From Candidatus Pacearchaeota archaeon (GTDB lineage: Archaea; Nanoarchaeota; Nanoarchaeia; Pacearchaeales; GW2011-AR1): 52,087 bases of DNA. A program made the position numbers and the translations under genes. Of the stretch, positions 36,755 through 44,907 are shown in pieces. The notes under the pieces were generated by a model. That model saw nothing but the letters and a program-made list of their open reading frames with translations. It did no database searches and had not been told where the DNA came from. Each line of letters starts with the position of its first letter. Position 1 is the stretch's first letter. The stretch spans positions 1 to 52,087 of the forward strand of contig JALOBN010000014.1 in NCBI GenBank assembly GCA_023228245.1, in the 5' to 3' direction.

Positions 36755-36869
36755 TATCAACGCTCTCCTCAATTAATTCCATAATTTCAGTATTAATATC
36801 TTTTTGTATTTTATTCTTAAATCTCGCCCAAAGTTTTTCATCCTCGATTAAAAGCAGATACTTCTTCAT
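36741..36869 (-). CDS. Small ribbon-helix-helix-like protein (42 aa), operon leader
   Basis: ATG-TAA frame encoding 42 aa: MKKYLLLIEDEKLWARFKNK then IQKDINTEIMELIEE. The pattern of one beta strand followed by two amphipathic helices is like a minimal RHH/CopG DNA-binding domain (a weak match: the family is degenerate). Its stop lies inside the pilin-like gene, an overlap of 14 bp. A TATA box (36891-36900) ends about 22 bp before the ATG, so this ORF should be the first, leaderless, gene of the surface operon, which supports that it is real. Confidence 0.6.
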   Translation of the reverse strand: MKKYLLLIEDEKLWARFKNKIQKDINTEIMELIEESVDNDKK

Positions 36870-36890
36870 TCCAAGAATAAATAATTAATT

Positions 36891-36900
36891 GCTTATAAAA
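36891..36900 (-). promoter_or_regulatory. TATA box of the giant surface operon
   Basis: On the minus strand TTTTATAAGC lies 22-31 bp upstream of the ATG at 36869, placing the transcription start at the start codon of the 42-aa gene. Confidence 0.6.
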
Positions 36901-36913
36901 GTTTCTAAATAAA

Positions 36914-36948
36914 TTATTAAGTTATTTATTTAATTACTAAGTAACTTA
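36914..36948. promoter_or_regulatory. Candidate operator: two 15-bp repeats 20 bp apart
   Basis: TTATTAAGTTATTTA (36914-36928) and TTACTAAGTAACTTA (36934-36948) are 12/15 identical; the second is nearly palindromic around AAGTAACTT. Centre-to-centre spacing of 20 bp equals two helix turns, and they lie just upstream of the surface-operon TATA box. Binding by the 42-aa RHH-like protein is a guess. Confidence 0.35.
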
Positions 36949-36999
36949 CTTATAAAAAAATGAATAATCTTTTAAAATCAATTCTTCTCGTAAAATTAA

Positions 37000-37071
37000 G
37001 GTCCCATAGTCCAGTGGCTAAGACATGTCCTTGACGTGGACAAGACCGCAGTCCGATTCTGCGTGGGACCA
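37000..37071 (+). tRNA. tRNA-Val (GAC)
   Basis: Acceptor GGTCCCA/TGGGACC, D-stem GTC/GAC, anticodon stem TGTCC/GGACA with loop TTGACGT (anticodon GAC), T-arm CGCAG-TCCGATT-CTGCG, discriminator A. Short variable region. No CCA encoded. Confidence 0.95.
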
Positions 37072-37230
37072 TTTTATTTTTGCAGAAGAGGACATCCGAT
37101 TCCGAGCGATTTCACGAGTGCCAGTTATTGTTTATTGCTCGAGAGAGGTCGGGAGTAAGTAGAGAGTTTGTAAAAATGCCGAAAACTTTTATTGCAATTT
37201 TTGCGGGCTCGAGTTGCGTTGGACCATTTT
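37061..37230 (+). repeat. tRNA-Val-associated module flanked by copies of the tRNA 3' end
   Basis: GCGTGGGACCATTTT (37061-37075, tRNA end) and GCGTTGGACCATTTT (37216-37230) match 14/15 at 155 bp spacing. Inside are the 52-bp core shared with 7841-7892 (at 37103-37154) and a right end GCAATTTTTGCGGGCTCGAG (37194-37213) shared with the tRNA-Arg module. No promoter for a gene is evident inside. The rest up to 37295 is AT-rich promoter region for the next gene. Confidence 0.6.
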
Positions 37231-37295
37231 TAGTTGAATGAAATGAAAATTAAGGCATTCTAATAATTTATAAATTCAAAAAACATAATTATATT

Positions 37296-37532
37296 ATGAA
37301 CACTAAATTCTGCCCGAGGTGTAGAACAATAAATAAGTTAAGTGATGCTTATTGTTTAAAATGTGGTTACGCTTTCCGAAGAGCAAGAAAAAATTCTTTG
37401 ATAACAATTATTTTCGTAATAATTTTATTAATTATAGGTTGGATCGCATTCAGAACTTTCACAAATCAACCAATAATTCCAGCAGGATTATCAAATATTT
37501 TTCAAAATTCAACATTAAATTTAACAAAGTAA
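37296..37532 (+). CDS. Zinc-ribbon membrane protein
   Basis: A 78-aa protein with a four-Cys zinc ribbon (CPRC at 6-9 and CLKC at 20-23), a basic linker, a transmembrane helix (about 34-53, ITIIFVIILLIIGWIAF) and an outer segment to the C-terminus. Such zinc-ribbon-plus-helix proteins are common small archaeal membrane proteins of unknown role. Its stop directly abuts the stop of the convergent HTH gene. No family is identified beyond the ribbon. Confidence 0.7.
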   Translation: MNTKFCPRCRTINKLSDAYCLKCGYAFRRARKNSLITIIFVIILLIIGWIAFRTFTNQPIIPAGLSNIFQNSTLNLTK

Positions 37533-37799
37533 TCAAGATTTATTTTTTCCACCCTTACTCTGTCCCCAGGATTCACCTAAAACCTTAAACTTAAATTCTG
37601 ATTTATTCATTTTTGCAATATAACACAAATCTTCAAACAAACTTTCAGGAATACATCTCTGTTCAACAAAATAATTTTTCAAAGTAGAATAATTAAAATT
37701 TAACCTATTGGCAAATTCGCTTATCGACGGACAATTCAGTTTTTCTAGAATCTTTTGCAAAAACTTTCTCTGCATGCCTTTTGGAAATTGAACTCTCAT
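37533..37799 (-). CDS. Small helix-turn-helix protein
   Basis: An 88-aa protein. Helix-turn-helix-like stretch SISEFANRLNFNYSTLKNYF (about 25-44), followed by IPESLFEDLCYIAKM and an SWGQSKGGKNKS tail; the WGQxKGG ending recurs in archaeal HTH proteins. Likely a DNA- or RNA-binding regulator; target unknown. It abuts the end of the zinc-ribbon gene tail to tail and is divergent from L44e. Confidence 0.7.
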   Translation of the reverse strand: MRVQFPKGMQRKFLQKILEKLNCPSISEFANRLNFNYSTLKNYFVEQRCIPESLFEDLCYIAKMNKSEFKFKVLGESWGQSKGGKNKS

Positions 37800-37859
37800 A
37801 AATCAACTGCGGGACCGGGATATAAAAAACTTTTTAAACCACCCCAAACAACCAATTCT

Positions 37860-38168
37860 ATGAAAATTCCAAAAACGACAAAGAGATTTTGTCCTTATTG
37901 TAAAAAGAAAACAGAACAAAAAATAAAATTAGTTTCTACAGGAGCAAAGAGAGGAGCTCTAAAGAGGGGTTCAAAACAAAGGGCGAAACTTAGAGGAAGC
38001 AACAGAGGAATCGGAAATAAAGGAAGATGGAGCAAACCAGCAGTTTCAAAATTCAAAAGAAAAACTAAAACAAATAAAAAAACTAATATTATGTATACAT
38101 GCTTAACTTGCAAAAAATCTAAATACCAGAAAAAAGGAAGAAGAGTTGGCAAGATAATACAAGAATAA
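37860..38168 (+). CDS. rpl44e: Ribosomal protein L44e (eL42)
   Basis: A 102-aa large-subunit protein. It begins MKIPKTTKRFCPYCKKKTEQ, with a zinc site from CPYC (12-15 region) and CLTC near the C-terminus, and the family segment KRGSKQRAKLRGSNRGIGNKGRWSKP. An upstream in-frame start 35 codons earlier would add a non-homologous extension, so the ATG at 37860 is right. It is followed one base later by S3Ae. Confidence 0.95.
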   Translation: MKIPKTTKRFCPYCKKKTEQKIKLVSTGAKRGALKRGSKQRAKLRGSNRGIGNKGRWSKPAVSKFKRKTKTNKKTNIMYTCLTCKKSKYQKKGRRVGKIIQE

Positions 38169-38169
38169 A

Positions 38170-38703
38170 ATGGCAATCGCAAAGAAAAAAAAGAAATTTA
38201 TCGACGTTGAAATTCCAATAGTTGGAAAAGAAACACAAATGCAAGCTTACGAAGTTGAAGAATTGAATGGCAGAATTATGAGATATGATTTAACAAGAGC
38301 ACTAAAAGGAAAAAGTGTTATGCTAACTTTGGATATAAAAGCAGACAAAGAAAAAGCCGTCGCTGTTCCGAAAAAACTGGAATTAATGCCTTACTTTATT
38401 AGAAGAATGGTTAGAAAAGGAACAAATTACGTCGAGGATTCTTTCGATGCAGAATGCAAAGATGCGGATTTGAGAATAAAACCTTTCTTAGTTACAAGAA
38501 GAAAAGTTTCGAGAGCAGTCAGAAAAGCTTTGAGAAACGAATGTAAAAAAGAAATCTTGGAATATGTTAAAACAAAAAATGTAGAAGAACTTTTCTCAGA
38601 AGTTTTGCAAAATCAGTTGCAGAAAAAATTGAGCATGAAGTTGAAAAAAATTTATCCATTAGCTTTGTGTGAAATTAGAATATTAGATTCTAAGAAAAAA
38701 TAA
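38170..38703 (+). CDS. rps3ae: Ribosomal protein S3Ae (eS1)
   Basis: A 177-aa small-subunit protein. Family segments: KKKKKFIDVEIPIVG, RIMRYDLTRALKGKSVMLTL and MVRKGTNYVEDSF, with LRIKPFLVTRRKVSRAVRK. It is about 20 residues shorter than typical archaeal S3Ae, mostly at the C-terminus. It starts one base after L44e in an evident two-gene ribosomal operon. Confidence 0.95.
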   Translation: MAIAKKKKKFIDVEIPIVGKETQMQAYEVEELNGRIMRYDLTRALKGKSVMLTLDIKADKEKAVAVPKKLELMPYFIRRMVRKGTNYVEDSFDAECKDADLRIKPFLVTRRKVSRAVRKALRNECKKEILEYVKTKNVEELFSEVLQNQLQKKLSMKLKKIYPLALCEIRILDSKKK

Positions 38704-38796
38704 GTATTTTTATTAAATAAATTGTATAAAATTAATTAGAAAAGCCTAAGCTCAAAATCAAAGATTTTGGCTAGCCGTCTATTTTGTTTCACAAAA

Positions 38797-38868
38797 AGCC
38801 TGTAGAGGGATTTGAACCCCCGACCCCCGGTTTACAAAACCGATGCTCTGCCACTGAGCTATACAGGC
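38797..38868 (-). tRNA. tRNA-Thr (TGT)
   Basis: Acceptor GCCTGTA/TACAGGC, D-stem GCTC/GAGC, anticodon stem TCGGT/ACCGG with loop TTTGTAA (anticodon TGT), T-arm GGGGG-TTCAAAT-CCCTC. No CCA. About 30-55 bp downstream (38750-38775) is a hairpin CAAAATC/GATTTTG, then CTTAGGCTTTT, loosely like the tRNA end TACAGGCTTTT. Confidence 0.96.
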
Positions 38869-38905
38869 ATAAATATTGGATAGAATTAATGGTTTAAAAG
38901 ATTTC

Positions 38906-39184
38906 TTATTCTTCTTTAATTTTATACTCAACTTGATATTGTTGATTATCCACTTCCAAAACAATATAATCGAGAGTAACCTCAGACATAAGACAGGTTT
39001 TATCCTCCTGAGTATGAATGCGACTAATAACTTCAAATTTCTCAGGAGAAACTTTTATTCTGCCAAGAATTCCATCTTGAACAATAAGTCCAGACCCGTC
39101 TATTATAACTTTCTCAAAAAGTTTTTTTGCCAATCCATCTAACCGATCAAATTCTTCTCTTGTTCTTGCAATAATTTTTACCAT
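38906..39184 (-). CDS. Conserved small protein, function unknown
   Basis: A 92-aa soluble protein: VKIIARTREEFDRLDGLAKK helix, then a beta-rich part with FGRIKVSPEKFEVISRI-like and SEVTLDYIVLEVDNQQYQVEYKIKEE segments. No motif is recognised. The opposite strand has a weaker open frame, but the minus one has the more protein-like composition and a start close to a TATA-like box. It sits between tRNA-Thr and GINS; function not inferred. Confidence 0.55.
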   Translation of the reverse strand: MVKIIARTREEFDRLDGLAKKLFEKVIIDGSGLIVQDGILGRIKVSPEKFEVISRIHTQEDKTCLMSEVTLDYIVLEVDNQQYQVEYKIKEE

Positions 39185-39235
39185 AAAAACAGAGTTAATT
39201 AATTCTTTTTAAAATAGATTGCATTAGAAAATATA

Positions 39236-39787
39236 TTATTCCCCCGTTAACTCCGCCTTCCCAGATTCAATTAAAATCTTCGCAACTTCTTTCGGAATAT
39301 TTGCAATCTGCCCTTTTTCAAAACCGCCCATTTTTTCCCCGTTCAATCCCATAAATTCGTCGACGTTATCTTTGAAAACAATCAAATCATTTTTCTGTTC
39401 ATTTCTCTCACCATTAAGCAAATCACTAAGTTTCTTTTCAGAAATATCAATTGCTTTCATTAAATCATCAAACAATAATTTCTCAAACGGCAACATATTA
39501 TCAAAATCCTGTTTAGAAATCCCTGTCTCCGCAGCAATTAAAACAAGAGTCAAAATCTTTTTCTTTCGTCTAAGAATTAATTCCTTAAACAAAGTAATCG
39601 CATTCTCAAGTTGCTTTTTTGTCTTAACAATAACATCAGAAAAAACATCATTATCCTTTGACGCAATGTCCTTTTTCTCTTTCAAATAATCAGAAACCTC
39701 GGTAATAAAATTCTTCGGTAACTGCTGAAGTTGGTCAGAATATCTCTCTTTCCTAGACGCTTCGTAAATATCATTATACGTAATCAT
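39236..39787 (-). CDS. GINS complex protein (Gins51-type)
   Basis: A 183-aa replication factor. The start is the ATG at 39787 (MITYNDIYEASRKERYS); a GTG six codons upstream is also possible but less likely. Family features: the N-terminal helix IYEASRKERYSDQLQQLPKNF, FKELILRRKKKILTLVLIAAETGISKQDF and MLPFEKLLFD. The C-terminal segment has a beta domain ending IANIPKEVAKILIESGKAEL. GINS links MCM helicase and the polymerase/RecJ module; a RecJ-like gene is at 47730-49061. Confidence 0.85.
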   Translation of the reverse strand: MITYNDIYEASRKERYSDQLQQLPKNFITEVSDYLKEKKDIASKDNDVFSDVIVKTKKQLENAITLFKELILRRKKKILTLVLIAAETGISKQDFDNMLPFEKLLFDDLMKAIDISEKKLSDLLNGERNEQKNDLIVFKDNVDEFMGLNGEKMGGFEKGQIANIPKEVAKILIESGKAELTGE

Positions 39788-39832
39788 TATTTTAAATAAA
39801 AACACCTGTTTTTAAGAATTATTGTATAACGA

Positions 39833-41074
39833 TTACTTATTGAAACCAACTTTTACAAGAAGTTCTTTTCCGTTGATTCTTCCGAGAGTTCCTTTTCTCG
39901 CTTCGTTCTCGTTGAATTTTTTTTCTCTAGGAATTGAATCATTGTAAAATAAAACTGGAACAGGATCAGCAGAATGCGCTTTAAGATAACACGGCGTAGA
40001 ATGGTCAGCAGTAATTACAACTTTAATTTTATTTGGAGGGCAAAATCTTCTCAAGAAAGCAAAAAAAGTTTTATCAATATATTCAAGCATTTCTTTTTTC
40101 TCTGCGGGCTTATTATCGTGTCCAGGCAAATCTGTTTCTTTCAAATGAATATAACAATAATCAAATTTTTTCCAATTTCTTTTAATCACATGAGCAGAAA
40201 ACTTGCACGCTTTTCTCAAACCAGTCCACAAACTTGCGTAAGAATCAATTTCTTTTGATTTCGGATATTCAAAAGAAAAATTTGTCATCCCGCAAACTTT
40301 TGAAAAACCTTGTTCCAACGGCATGTAACCAACAGACATCCATTTTTTGTAAAATTTTAATTTCGGAACTTCAACACCTGCACCTCTAATTAATAAAAAA
40401 TTTGCAGGCAAAAGTCCTTTTCTCCGTCGAGCTTCATTAACAGGATGTTTATCAAGAACTTCAAACGCCTTTTCCAAAAAATCATTTACAACGTTCGCAG
40501 AATATTGTGTGTTGTCTTCTTCGTCAAGAGGTTTGGACAAAGCAATTTTATTAGAATTTATTTGTTTCCCGCCAGAATAAACCAAATCGTTTCCAGAAAT
40601 ATTATCTGAAAATCCTCCCTTGAAAACTAAAACTCCTCTGTGTCCTAAAGTAGATTTAAAAATAAATGGAACTGCAAGTTTAATATTATTCAACGCTTTT
40701 GCAAGTGCTTCTGCTTCCCAAGTTTGTAAATTTCTCCCCGCTCTTCTGTCTAAAATATTTCCTGATTTGTAAGAATCAATCGTCGCAAAATTTGCTCTCC
40801 ACGCTAAATCCCCGCGAACCAATTTTATATTTGTTCCACGAGTTTCAAGTTGTCCTCGCGTCGAAGAAATTAATTCATTACCAAAAATAGAAACAATCGC
40901 TTCATCAGATTCAGGAACAAAACCCGGCTTCACAGAATACATATAACCCATTTGTCCTCGCGACGCCAAAAAATTCGCATTCGGCATTTCAGCAGCTTCA
41001 AGCGGAGTTTTTTCCCCAAGTTGTCGATTAGGCAAATCCCCCATTCCGTCAACAATAACTAATATTCCTTTCAT
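39833..41074 (-). CDS. apgM: 2,3-bisphosphoglycerate-independent phosphoglycerate mutase (archaeal type)
   Basis: A 413-aa alkaline-phosphatase-fold enzyme interconverting 3- and 2-phosphoglycerate. Motifs: GILVIVDGMGDLP at the N-terminus (metal Asp), nucleophile Ser in PESDEAIVSIFG, LAWRANFAT, and the metal-binding ADHSTPCYLKAHSADPVP near residue 350. Typical archaeal ApgM length (about 410). The gene is single on this strand, with a 157-bp divergent region to ftsY. Confidence 0.95.
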   Translation of the reverse strand: MKGILVIVDGMGDLPNRQLGEKTPLEAAEMPNANFLASRGQMGYMYSVKPGFVPESDEAIVSIFGNELISSTRGQLETRGTNIKLVRGDLAWRANFATIDSYKSGNILDRRAGRNLQTWEAEALAKALNNIKLAVPFIFKSTLGHRGVLVFKGGFSDNISGNDLVYSGGKQINSNKIALSKPLDEEDNTQYSANVVNDFLEKAFEVLDKHPVNEARRRKGLLPANFLLIRGAGVEVPKLKFYKKWMSVGYMPLEQGFSKVCGMTNFSFEYPKSKEIDSYASLWTGLRKACKFSAHVIKRNWKKFDYCYIHLKETDLPGHDNKPAEKKEMLEYIDKTFFAFLRRFCPPNKIKVVITADHSTPCYLKAHSADPVPVLFYNDSIPREKKFNENEARKGTLGRINGKELLVKVGFNK

Positions 41075-41231
41075 TCGACGAAATTCCCCCTTCGGAGAAT
41101 GAGCGAGAAATTTTCAATTTTGACCTCATTTAACTCTTTTTTCATTTATCTAATTAAATTCAAATCTTTATAAAAATTTATGTATGAAAAGTAAAGAGAA
41201 AACATATAAATCTTTGATGATTTTATAAAAC
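41075..41231. promoter_or_regulatory. Divergent promoter region between apgM and ftsY
   Basis: Next to ftsY it has TATA-like ACATATAAATC about 30 bp before the ATG. Close to apgM it contains GAATGAGCGAG...AATTTTGACCTC, loosely like the TGACCCAAATT and GAGCGAGG motifs of the dispersed intergenic element, but too diverged to call a copy. Confidence 0.3.
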
Positions 41232-42344
41232 ATGTTTGGAAAACTAAAAGAAAAGCTTCAGAACTGGACAAAAAATTTAGTTAAGAAAGTAGAAGACGAG
41301 CAATTTCGCGGAGGAGATGAAGGTGCCGTACAAGCGAAGTTGCAAGCAGTCCCAAAAGAAGAAATTGAAAAAGAATTAAAGAAAAGCAAGACAAAAGAAC
41401 CTAAAGAAAAAAAGAAAAAAGAGATTAAACCGGAAGTTGAAGAAGTCGAGGAAGAAAAAGAATCTTTTTTCAAAAAACTTAGTTCAAAAATTACAAAAGT
41501 AAAAATTTCTGAAAAAGAGTTTGAAGTTTATGGTGAAGAATTAGAAATGCTTCTTTTAGAAAATAATGTCGCTTTGGAAGTTGCAGAAAAAATAGTTAGA
41601 GAATTAAAACAAAAAATCGTCGGTAAAGAACTTTTGAAAAAAGAAGTTGAAGATGAAATCCAAGATTCATTCAAAGATATAATCCGTGAAATTTTAATTT
41701 CTCCACCAGATTTAATTGAAGAAATAAAAGAAGAAAATCTCCTCAAGAAAAAACCTTATGTGTTATTATTTTGTGGAATTAACGGAACAGGAAAAACGAC
41801 CACGATTGCGAAGATTGCAGAACATTTAAAACGCAAAAAAATTTCTTGTGTCCTCGCTGCAGCAGATACTTTTAGAGCCGCAGCAATTCAACAACTAGAA
41901 GAACACGGGGAAAAAATAGGCGTGAAAGTAATTTCACATGAATATGGTTCAGACCCCGCTTCAGTTGGATTTGATGCAATAAAATTCGCAGAAAAAAATA
42001 ATATCAACTGCGTTTTAATTGACACAGCAGGAAGAATGCACACACAAAAAAATCTTCTAAAAGAAATGGAAAAAATTGTAAAAGTTTGCAAACCCAACAG
42101 AAAAATTTTCGTTGGAGAATCAATAACTGGAAATGACGCAGTCGAGCAAGTCCGAAGTTTTGATGAAGTAATCGGAATAGATGGAATCGTCTTGACAAAA
42201 GCAGATATCGACGAAAAAGGCGGGACAGCACTCAGCGTAGGATACGTAACAAAAAAACCAATTTTATATTTGGGGACAGGACAAGAATACGAAAAGATAG
42301 AACCTTTTGACAAAGAAAAATTTCTAGAAAAATTAGGATTATAA
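41232..42344 (+). CDS. ftsY: Signal recognition particle receptor FtsY
   Basis: A 370-aa SRP GTPase. Charged Lys/Glu linker (about 1-85), then the N domain and G domain: GINGTGKTTTIAKIA (G1), AAADTFRAAAIQQL, IDTAGRMHTQKN (G3), LTKADIDEKGG (G4) and GTGQEYEKIEPFD near the end. It docks the SRP-ribosome complex at the membrane by pairing with SRP54, encoded about 1.2 kb downstream. Cluster order: ftsY-tgt-ffh-bud32. Confidence 0.96.
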   Translation: MFGKLKEKLQNWTKNLVKKVEDEQFRGGDEGAVQAKLQAVPKEEIEKELKKSKTKEPKEKKKKEIKPEVEEVEEEKESFFKKLSSKITKVKISEKEFEVYGEELEMLLLENNVALEVAEKIVRELKQKIVGKELLKKEVEDEIQDSFKDIIREILISPPDLIEEIKEENLLKKKPYVLLFCGINGTGKTTTIAKIAEHLKRKKISCVLAAADTFRAAAIQQLEEHGEKIGVKVISHEYGSDPASVGFDAIKFAEKNNINCVLIDTAGRMHTQKNLLKEMEKIVKVCKPNRKIFVGESITGNDAVEQVRSFDEVIGIDGIVLTKADIDEKGGTALSVGYVTKKPILYLGTGQEYEKIEPFDKEKFLEKLGL

Positions 42345-42356
42345 TTTTTCATCAAA

Positions 42357-42366
42357 TTTATATATT
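42357..42366 (+). promoter_or_regulatory. TATA-like box for tgt
   Basis: TTTATATATT sits about 20-29 bp before the ATG at 42386, so tgt may have its own leaderless promoter in addition to read-through from ftsY. Confidence 0.4.
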
Positions 42367-42385
42367 CGGATTTTTAATCAAATTT

Positions 42386-43522
42386 ATGTCATTTGAAATA
42401 ATTTGTAAAGATAAAAAAACAAATGCAAGAATTGGAAAATTAAAAACAAAAGGCGGGACAGCTGAAACTCCTTTTTTTATGCCTGTAGCGACGAGAGCAG
42501 TTACAAAAGGTTTGACTTCAGAAGAACTTCACGAAATGGGAGTCCAGTCAGTAATTTCAAATTCATTAATTCTTTACTTGAGAAATGGTTCTGAAATAAT
42601 AAAAAAAATAGGAGGAATAAGAAAATTCATGCATCACAAAGGAATTAATTTCACAGACTGCGGAGGATTTCAAATGTATTCAAAACAGATTTACATAAGT
42701 TCAACAAATGAAGGGATCCAATTCAGAAACCCTATTAACGGAGAAAAATTATTTATCACTCCAGAAAAAGATATGCAGATACAGCTAGACATAAACAGCG
42801 ATGTCGCAATGAGTTTGGATTCAATGCCGATGTATGAACATTCAAAAAAAGAAATTTCAGATTCAGTTGAAAAAACTTCGATGTGGGCAAAAAGATGCAA
42901 AGCATATCACGACAAAGCACAAGAAAAAATTCCAAAAGAAAAAAGGCAAATTTTATTCGGAATAAATCAGGGCGGAATTTACGAAGACTTGAGAGAAAAA
43001 TCAATCAATGAATTATTAAAATTAAATTTTGAGGGATATTCAATCGGAGGATTTGGAATGGGAGAAACAATCGAAGAGGAATTTAAAATTGTAAAAGCAA
43101 TGAGAAAAATTATTCCAGAAGAAAAACCAATTTATCTTATGGGAATAGGAACTCCGACAGAAATTTTGAAAGGAATTGCAGAAGGAATTGATATTTTTGA
43201 CTCACGAATACCGACGCAAAGTGCAAGACGCGGAACTCTTTTCACATCAAAAGGAAAAATAAAAATTCTAAATGAAAAATACAAATTTGACGAATCTTCC
43301 CTCGACGAAAATTGCAAATGTTTTGTCTGCAAAAATTATTCAAAAGCATTTCTAAGATATCAGTTAATGAACGATGAACCCATAGGAAAACGGCTCGCAA
43401 TGTATCACAATATTTACTTCCTTACAAAATTAATTGAAGAAGCAAAAAAGAAAATTAAAGAAGGAACATTTGACGAATTTTTGAAAAAAGTTGAGAAGGA
43501 ATACGCAGAACCCAAAATTTAA
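42386..43522 (+). CDS. tgt: tRNA-guanine transglycosylase, bacterial-type
   Basis: A 378-aa TIM-barrel enzyme that swaps guanine for a 7-deazaguanine in tRNA. Visible: GGTAETPFFMPVATRA, SNSLILYLRNG, FTDCGGFQM (general-acid Asp), FGINQGGIYEDLRE, the nucleophile region DIFDSRIPTQSARRGTLFT and a zinc site CKCFVC plus a C-terminal His. The FDxxxPTxxARxG form, length and lack of a C-terminal PUA domain match bacterial and eukaryotic queuine/preQ1 enzymes, not archaeal ArcTGT (archaeosine). So it probably acts at position 34. It starts 41 bp after ftsY and ends 25 bp before ffh. Confidence 0.9.
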   Translation: MSFEIICKDKKTNARIGKLKTKGGTAETPFFMPVATRAVTKGLTSEELHEMGVQSVISNSLILYLRNGSEIIKKIGGIRKFMHHKGINFTDCGGFQMYSKQIYISSTNEGIQFRNPINGEKLFITPEKDMQIQLDINSDVAMSLDSMPMYEHSKKEISDSVEKTSMWAKRCKAYHDKAQEKIPKEKRQILFGINQGGIYEDLREKSINELLKLNFEGYSIGGFGMGETIEEEFKIVKAMRKIIPEEKPIYLMGIGTPTEILKGIAEGIDIFDSRIPTQSARRGTLFTSKGKIKILNEKYKFDESSLDENCKCFVCKNYSKAFLRYQLMNDEPIGKRLAMYHNIYFLTKLIEEAKKKIKEGTFDEFLKKVEKEYAEPKI

Positions 43523-43547
43523 TAACCTGTAAAAGACTTCTAAAAAT

Positions 43548-44906
43548 ATGCTGGAAAGACTTGGAGAAGTAATCAAAAAAGCGACAGACAAGATAGCAAA
43601 TGCTCTATTTTTAGACAAGGATTTAGTTGATTCAATCGTAAGAGATTTACAAAGAGCATTGATTGAAGCCGACGTTAATGTTGCTTTAGTAAAAGAATTA
43701 TCAGACAAAATAAAAAAAGAAGCATTGGACGAGAGAATTAAAGGAATTGAAAAAAAAGAACATTTAATCAAACTTCTTCACGACGAACTTTTAGGAATTC
43801 TTGGAGAAAGCAAAGATTTGAAATTAAAATCTGACAGAAATGTAATTCTTTTGTTGGGACTTTATGGGAGCGGAAAAACGACGACGATTTCTAAATTAGG
43901 AAATTATTACGCAAAACGGGGATTCAAAGTTGCTTTGGTTGGATTGGATGTTCATCGTCCTGCAGCAGCAGAGCAATTGAAACAGCTCGCTGAAAAAAAT
44001 AAATTAAATTATTTTGTAGATTTGAAAGAAAAAAATCCTATAAAAATTTTAAAGAAATTTGAAAAAGAATTAAAAAATTATAATTTAATTTTAATTGATA
44101 CTGCAGGAAGGCACACTCTCGACGATGAATTGATTAAAGAAATTAAAGACATTACAAAAGAGGCGAAGCCGACAGAATTAATTTTGATAATTCCCGCAGA
44201 TATTGGGCAGGCAGCAAAACAGCAAGCATCTGATTTTAAAAAAGCGGTAAATGTTTCTGGAGTTATTATTACAAGAATGGATTCAACTGCAAAAGCAGGC
44301 GGTGCGTTGACAGCGTGTGCAGAAACAAAAGCACCAGTTTATTTTATTGGAACAGGAGAAAAAATAAATGATATCGAAGAATTTAATCCTGAAAGATTTT
44401 TATCACGTTTATTGGGGATGGGTGATTTGCAGACGCTGATTGAAAAAATAAAATCAGTTACCGACGAGAACAAGCAGAAAAAAACTCAGAAAAATCTTGA
44501 AGAAGGGAAATTAACTTTGGATGATGTTATTGAACAAGTTAAATCAATGAATTCTCTCGGCGGTTTTGATAAAATAAAATCGATGATTCCGGGAATGGGA
44601 GACGCAAAAATTCCAGAGGGTGCTTTGGAAAATCAAGAAGCGAAAGTTGCGAAGTGGGAGCATATTGTCAAATCAATGACGCAAGAAGAAAAAGAAAATC
44701 CAGAACTTTTAGAAAAGCAAACTTCAAGAATTGCGAGAATCGCGAAGGGTGCTGGAGTTCCAACCAGCGACGTGAGAAGTCTGCTTAAACAATATAAATT
44801 ACTTAATGATATGTTGAAATCGGGGGGGATGGATATGTCGCAAGGAATGAGCCAAAAACAAATGATGAAATTCGCAAAGAAGTTCGGAAAAAAGATGAGA
44901 TTCTAA
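43548..44906 (+). CDS. ffh: Signal recognition particle protein SRP54
   Basis: A 452-aa SRP GTPase. N domain, then G motifs GLYGSGKTTTISKLG (G1), GLDVHRPAAAEQLKQ, IDTAGRHTLDD (G3), TRMDSTAKAGG (G4) and GTGEKINDIEEF. The Met-rich M domain (residues about 300-450: MNSLGGFDKIKSMIPGMG, MDMSQGMSQKQMMKF) binds the signal peptide and SRP RNA. Normal length. Its stop is followed one base later by bud32. Confidence 0.96.
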   Translation: MLERLGEVIKKATDKIANALFLDKDLVDSIVRDLQRALIEADVNVALVKELSDKIKKEALDERIKGIEKKEHLIKLLHDELLGILGESKDLKLKSDRNVILLLGLYGSGKTTTISKLGNYYAKRGFKVALVGLDVHRPAAAEQLKQLAEKNKLNYFVDLKEKNPIKILKKFEKELKNYNLILIDTAGRHTLDDELIKEIKDITKEAKPTELILIIPADIGQAAKQQASDFKKAVNVSGVIITRMDSTAKAGGALTACAETKAPVYFIGTGEKINDIEEFNPERFLSRLLGMGDLQTLIEKIKSVTDENKQKKTQKNLEEGKLTLDDVIEQVKSMNSLGGFDKIKSMIPGMGDAKIPEGALENQEAKVAKWEHIVKSMTQEEKENPELLEKQTSRIARIAKGAGVPTSDVRSLLKQYKLLNDMLKSGGMDMSQGMSQKQMMKFAKKFGKKMRF

Positions 44907-44907
44907 A

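Noticed and set aside
38779..39036. Minus-strand frame through tRNA-Thr, and a plus-strand frame at 38876-39142
   Set aside because: The first reads through the tRNA; the second is the shadow of the 38906-39184 gene, which has better composition.
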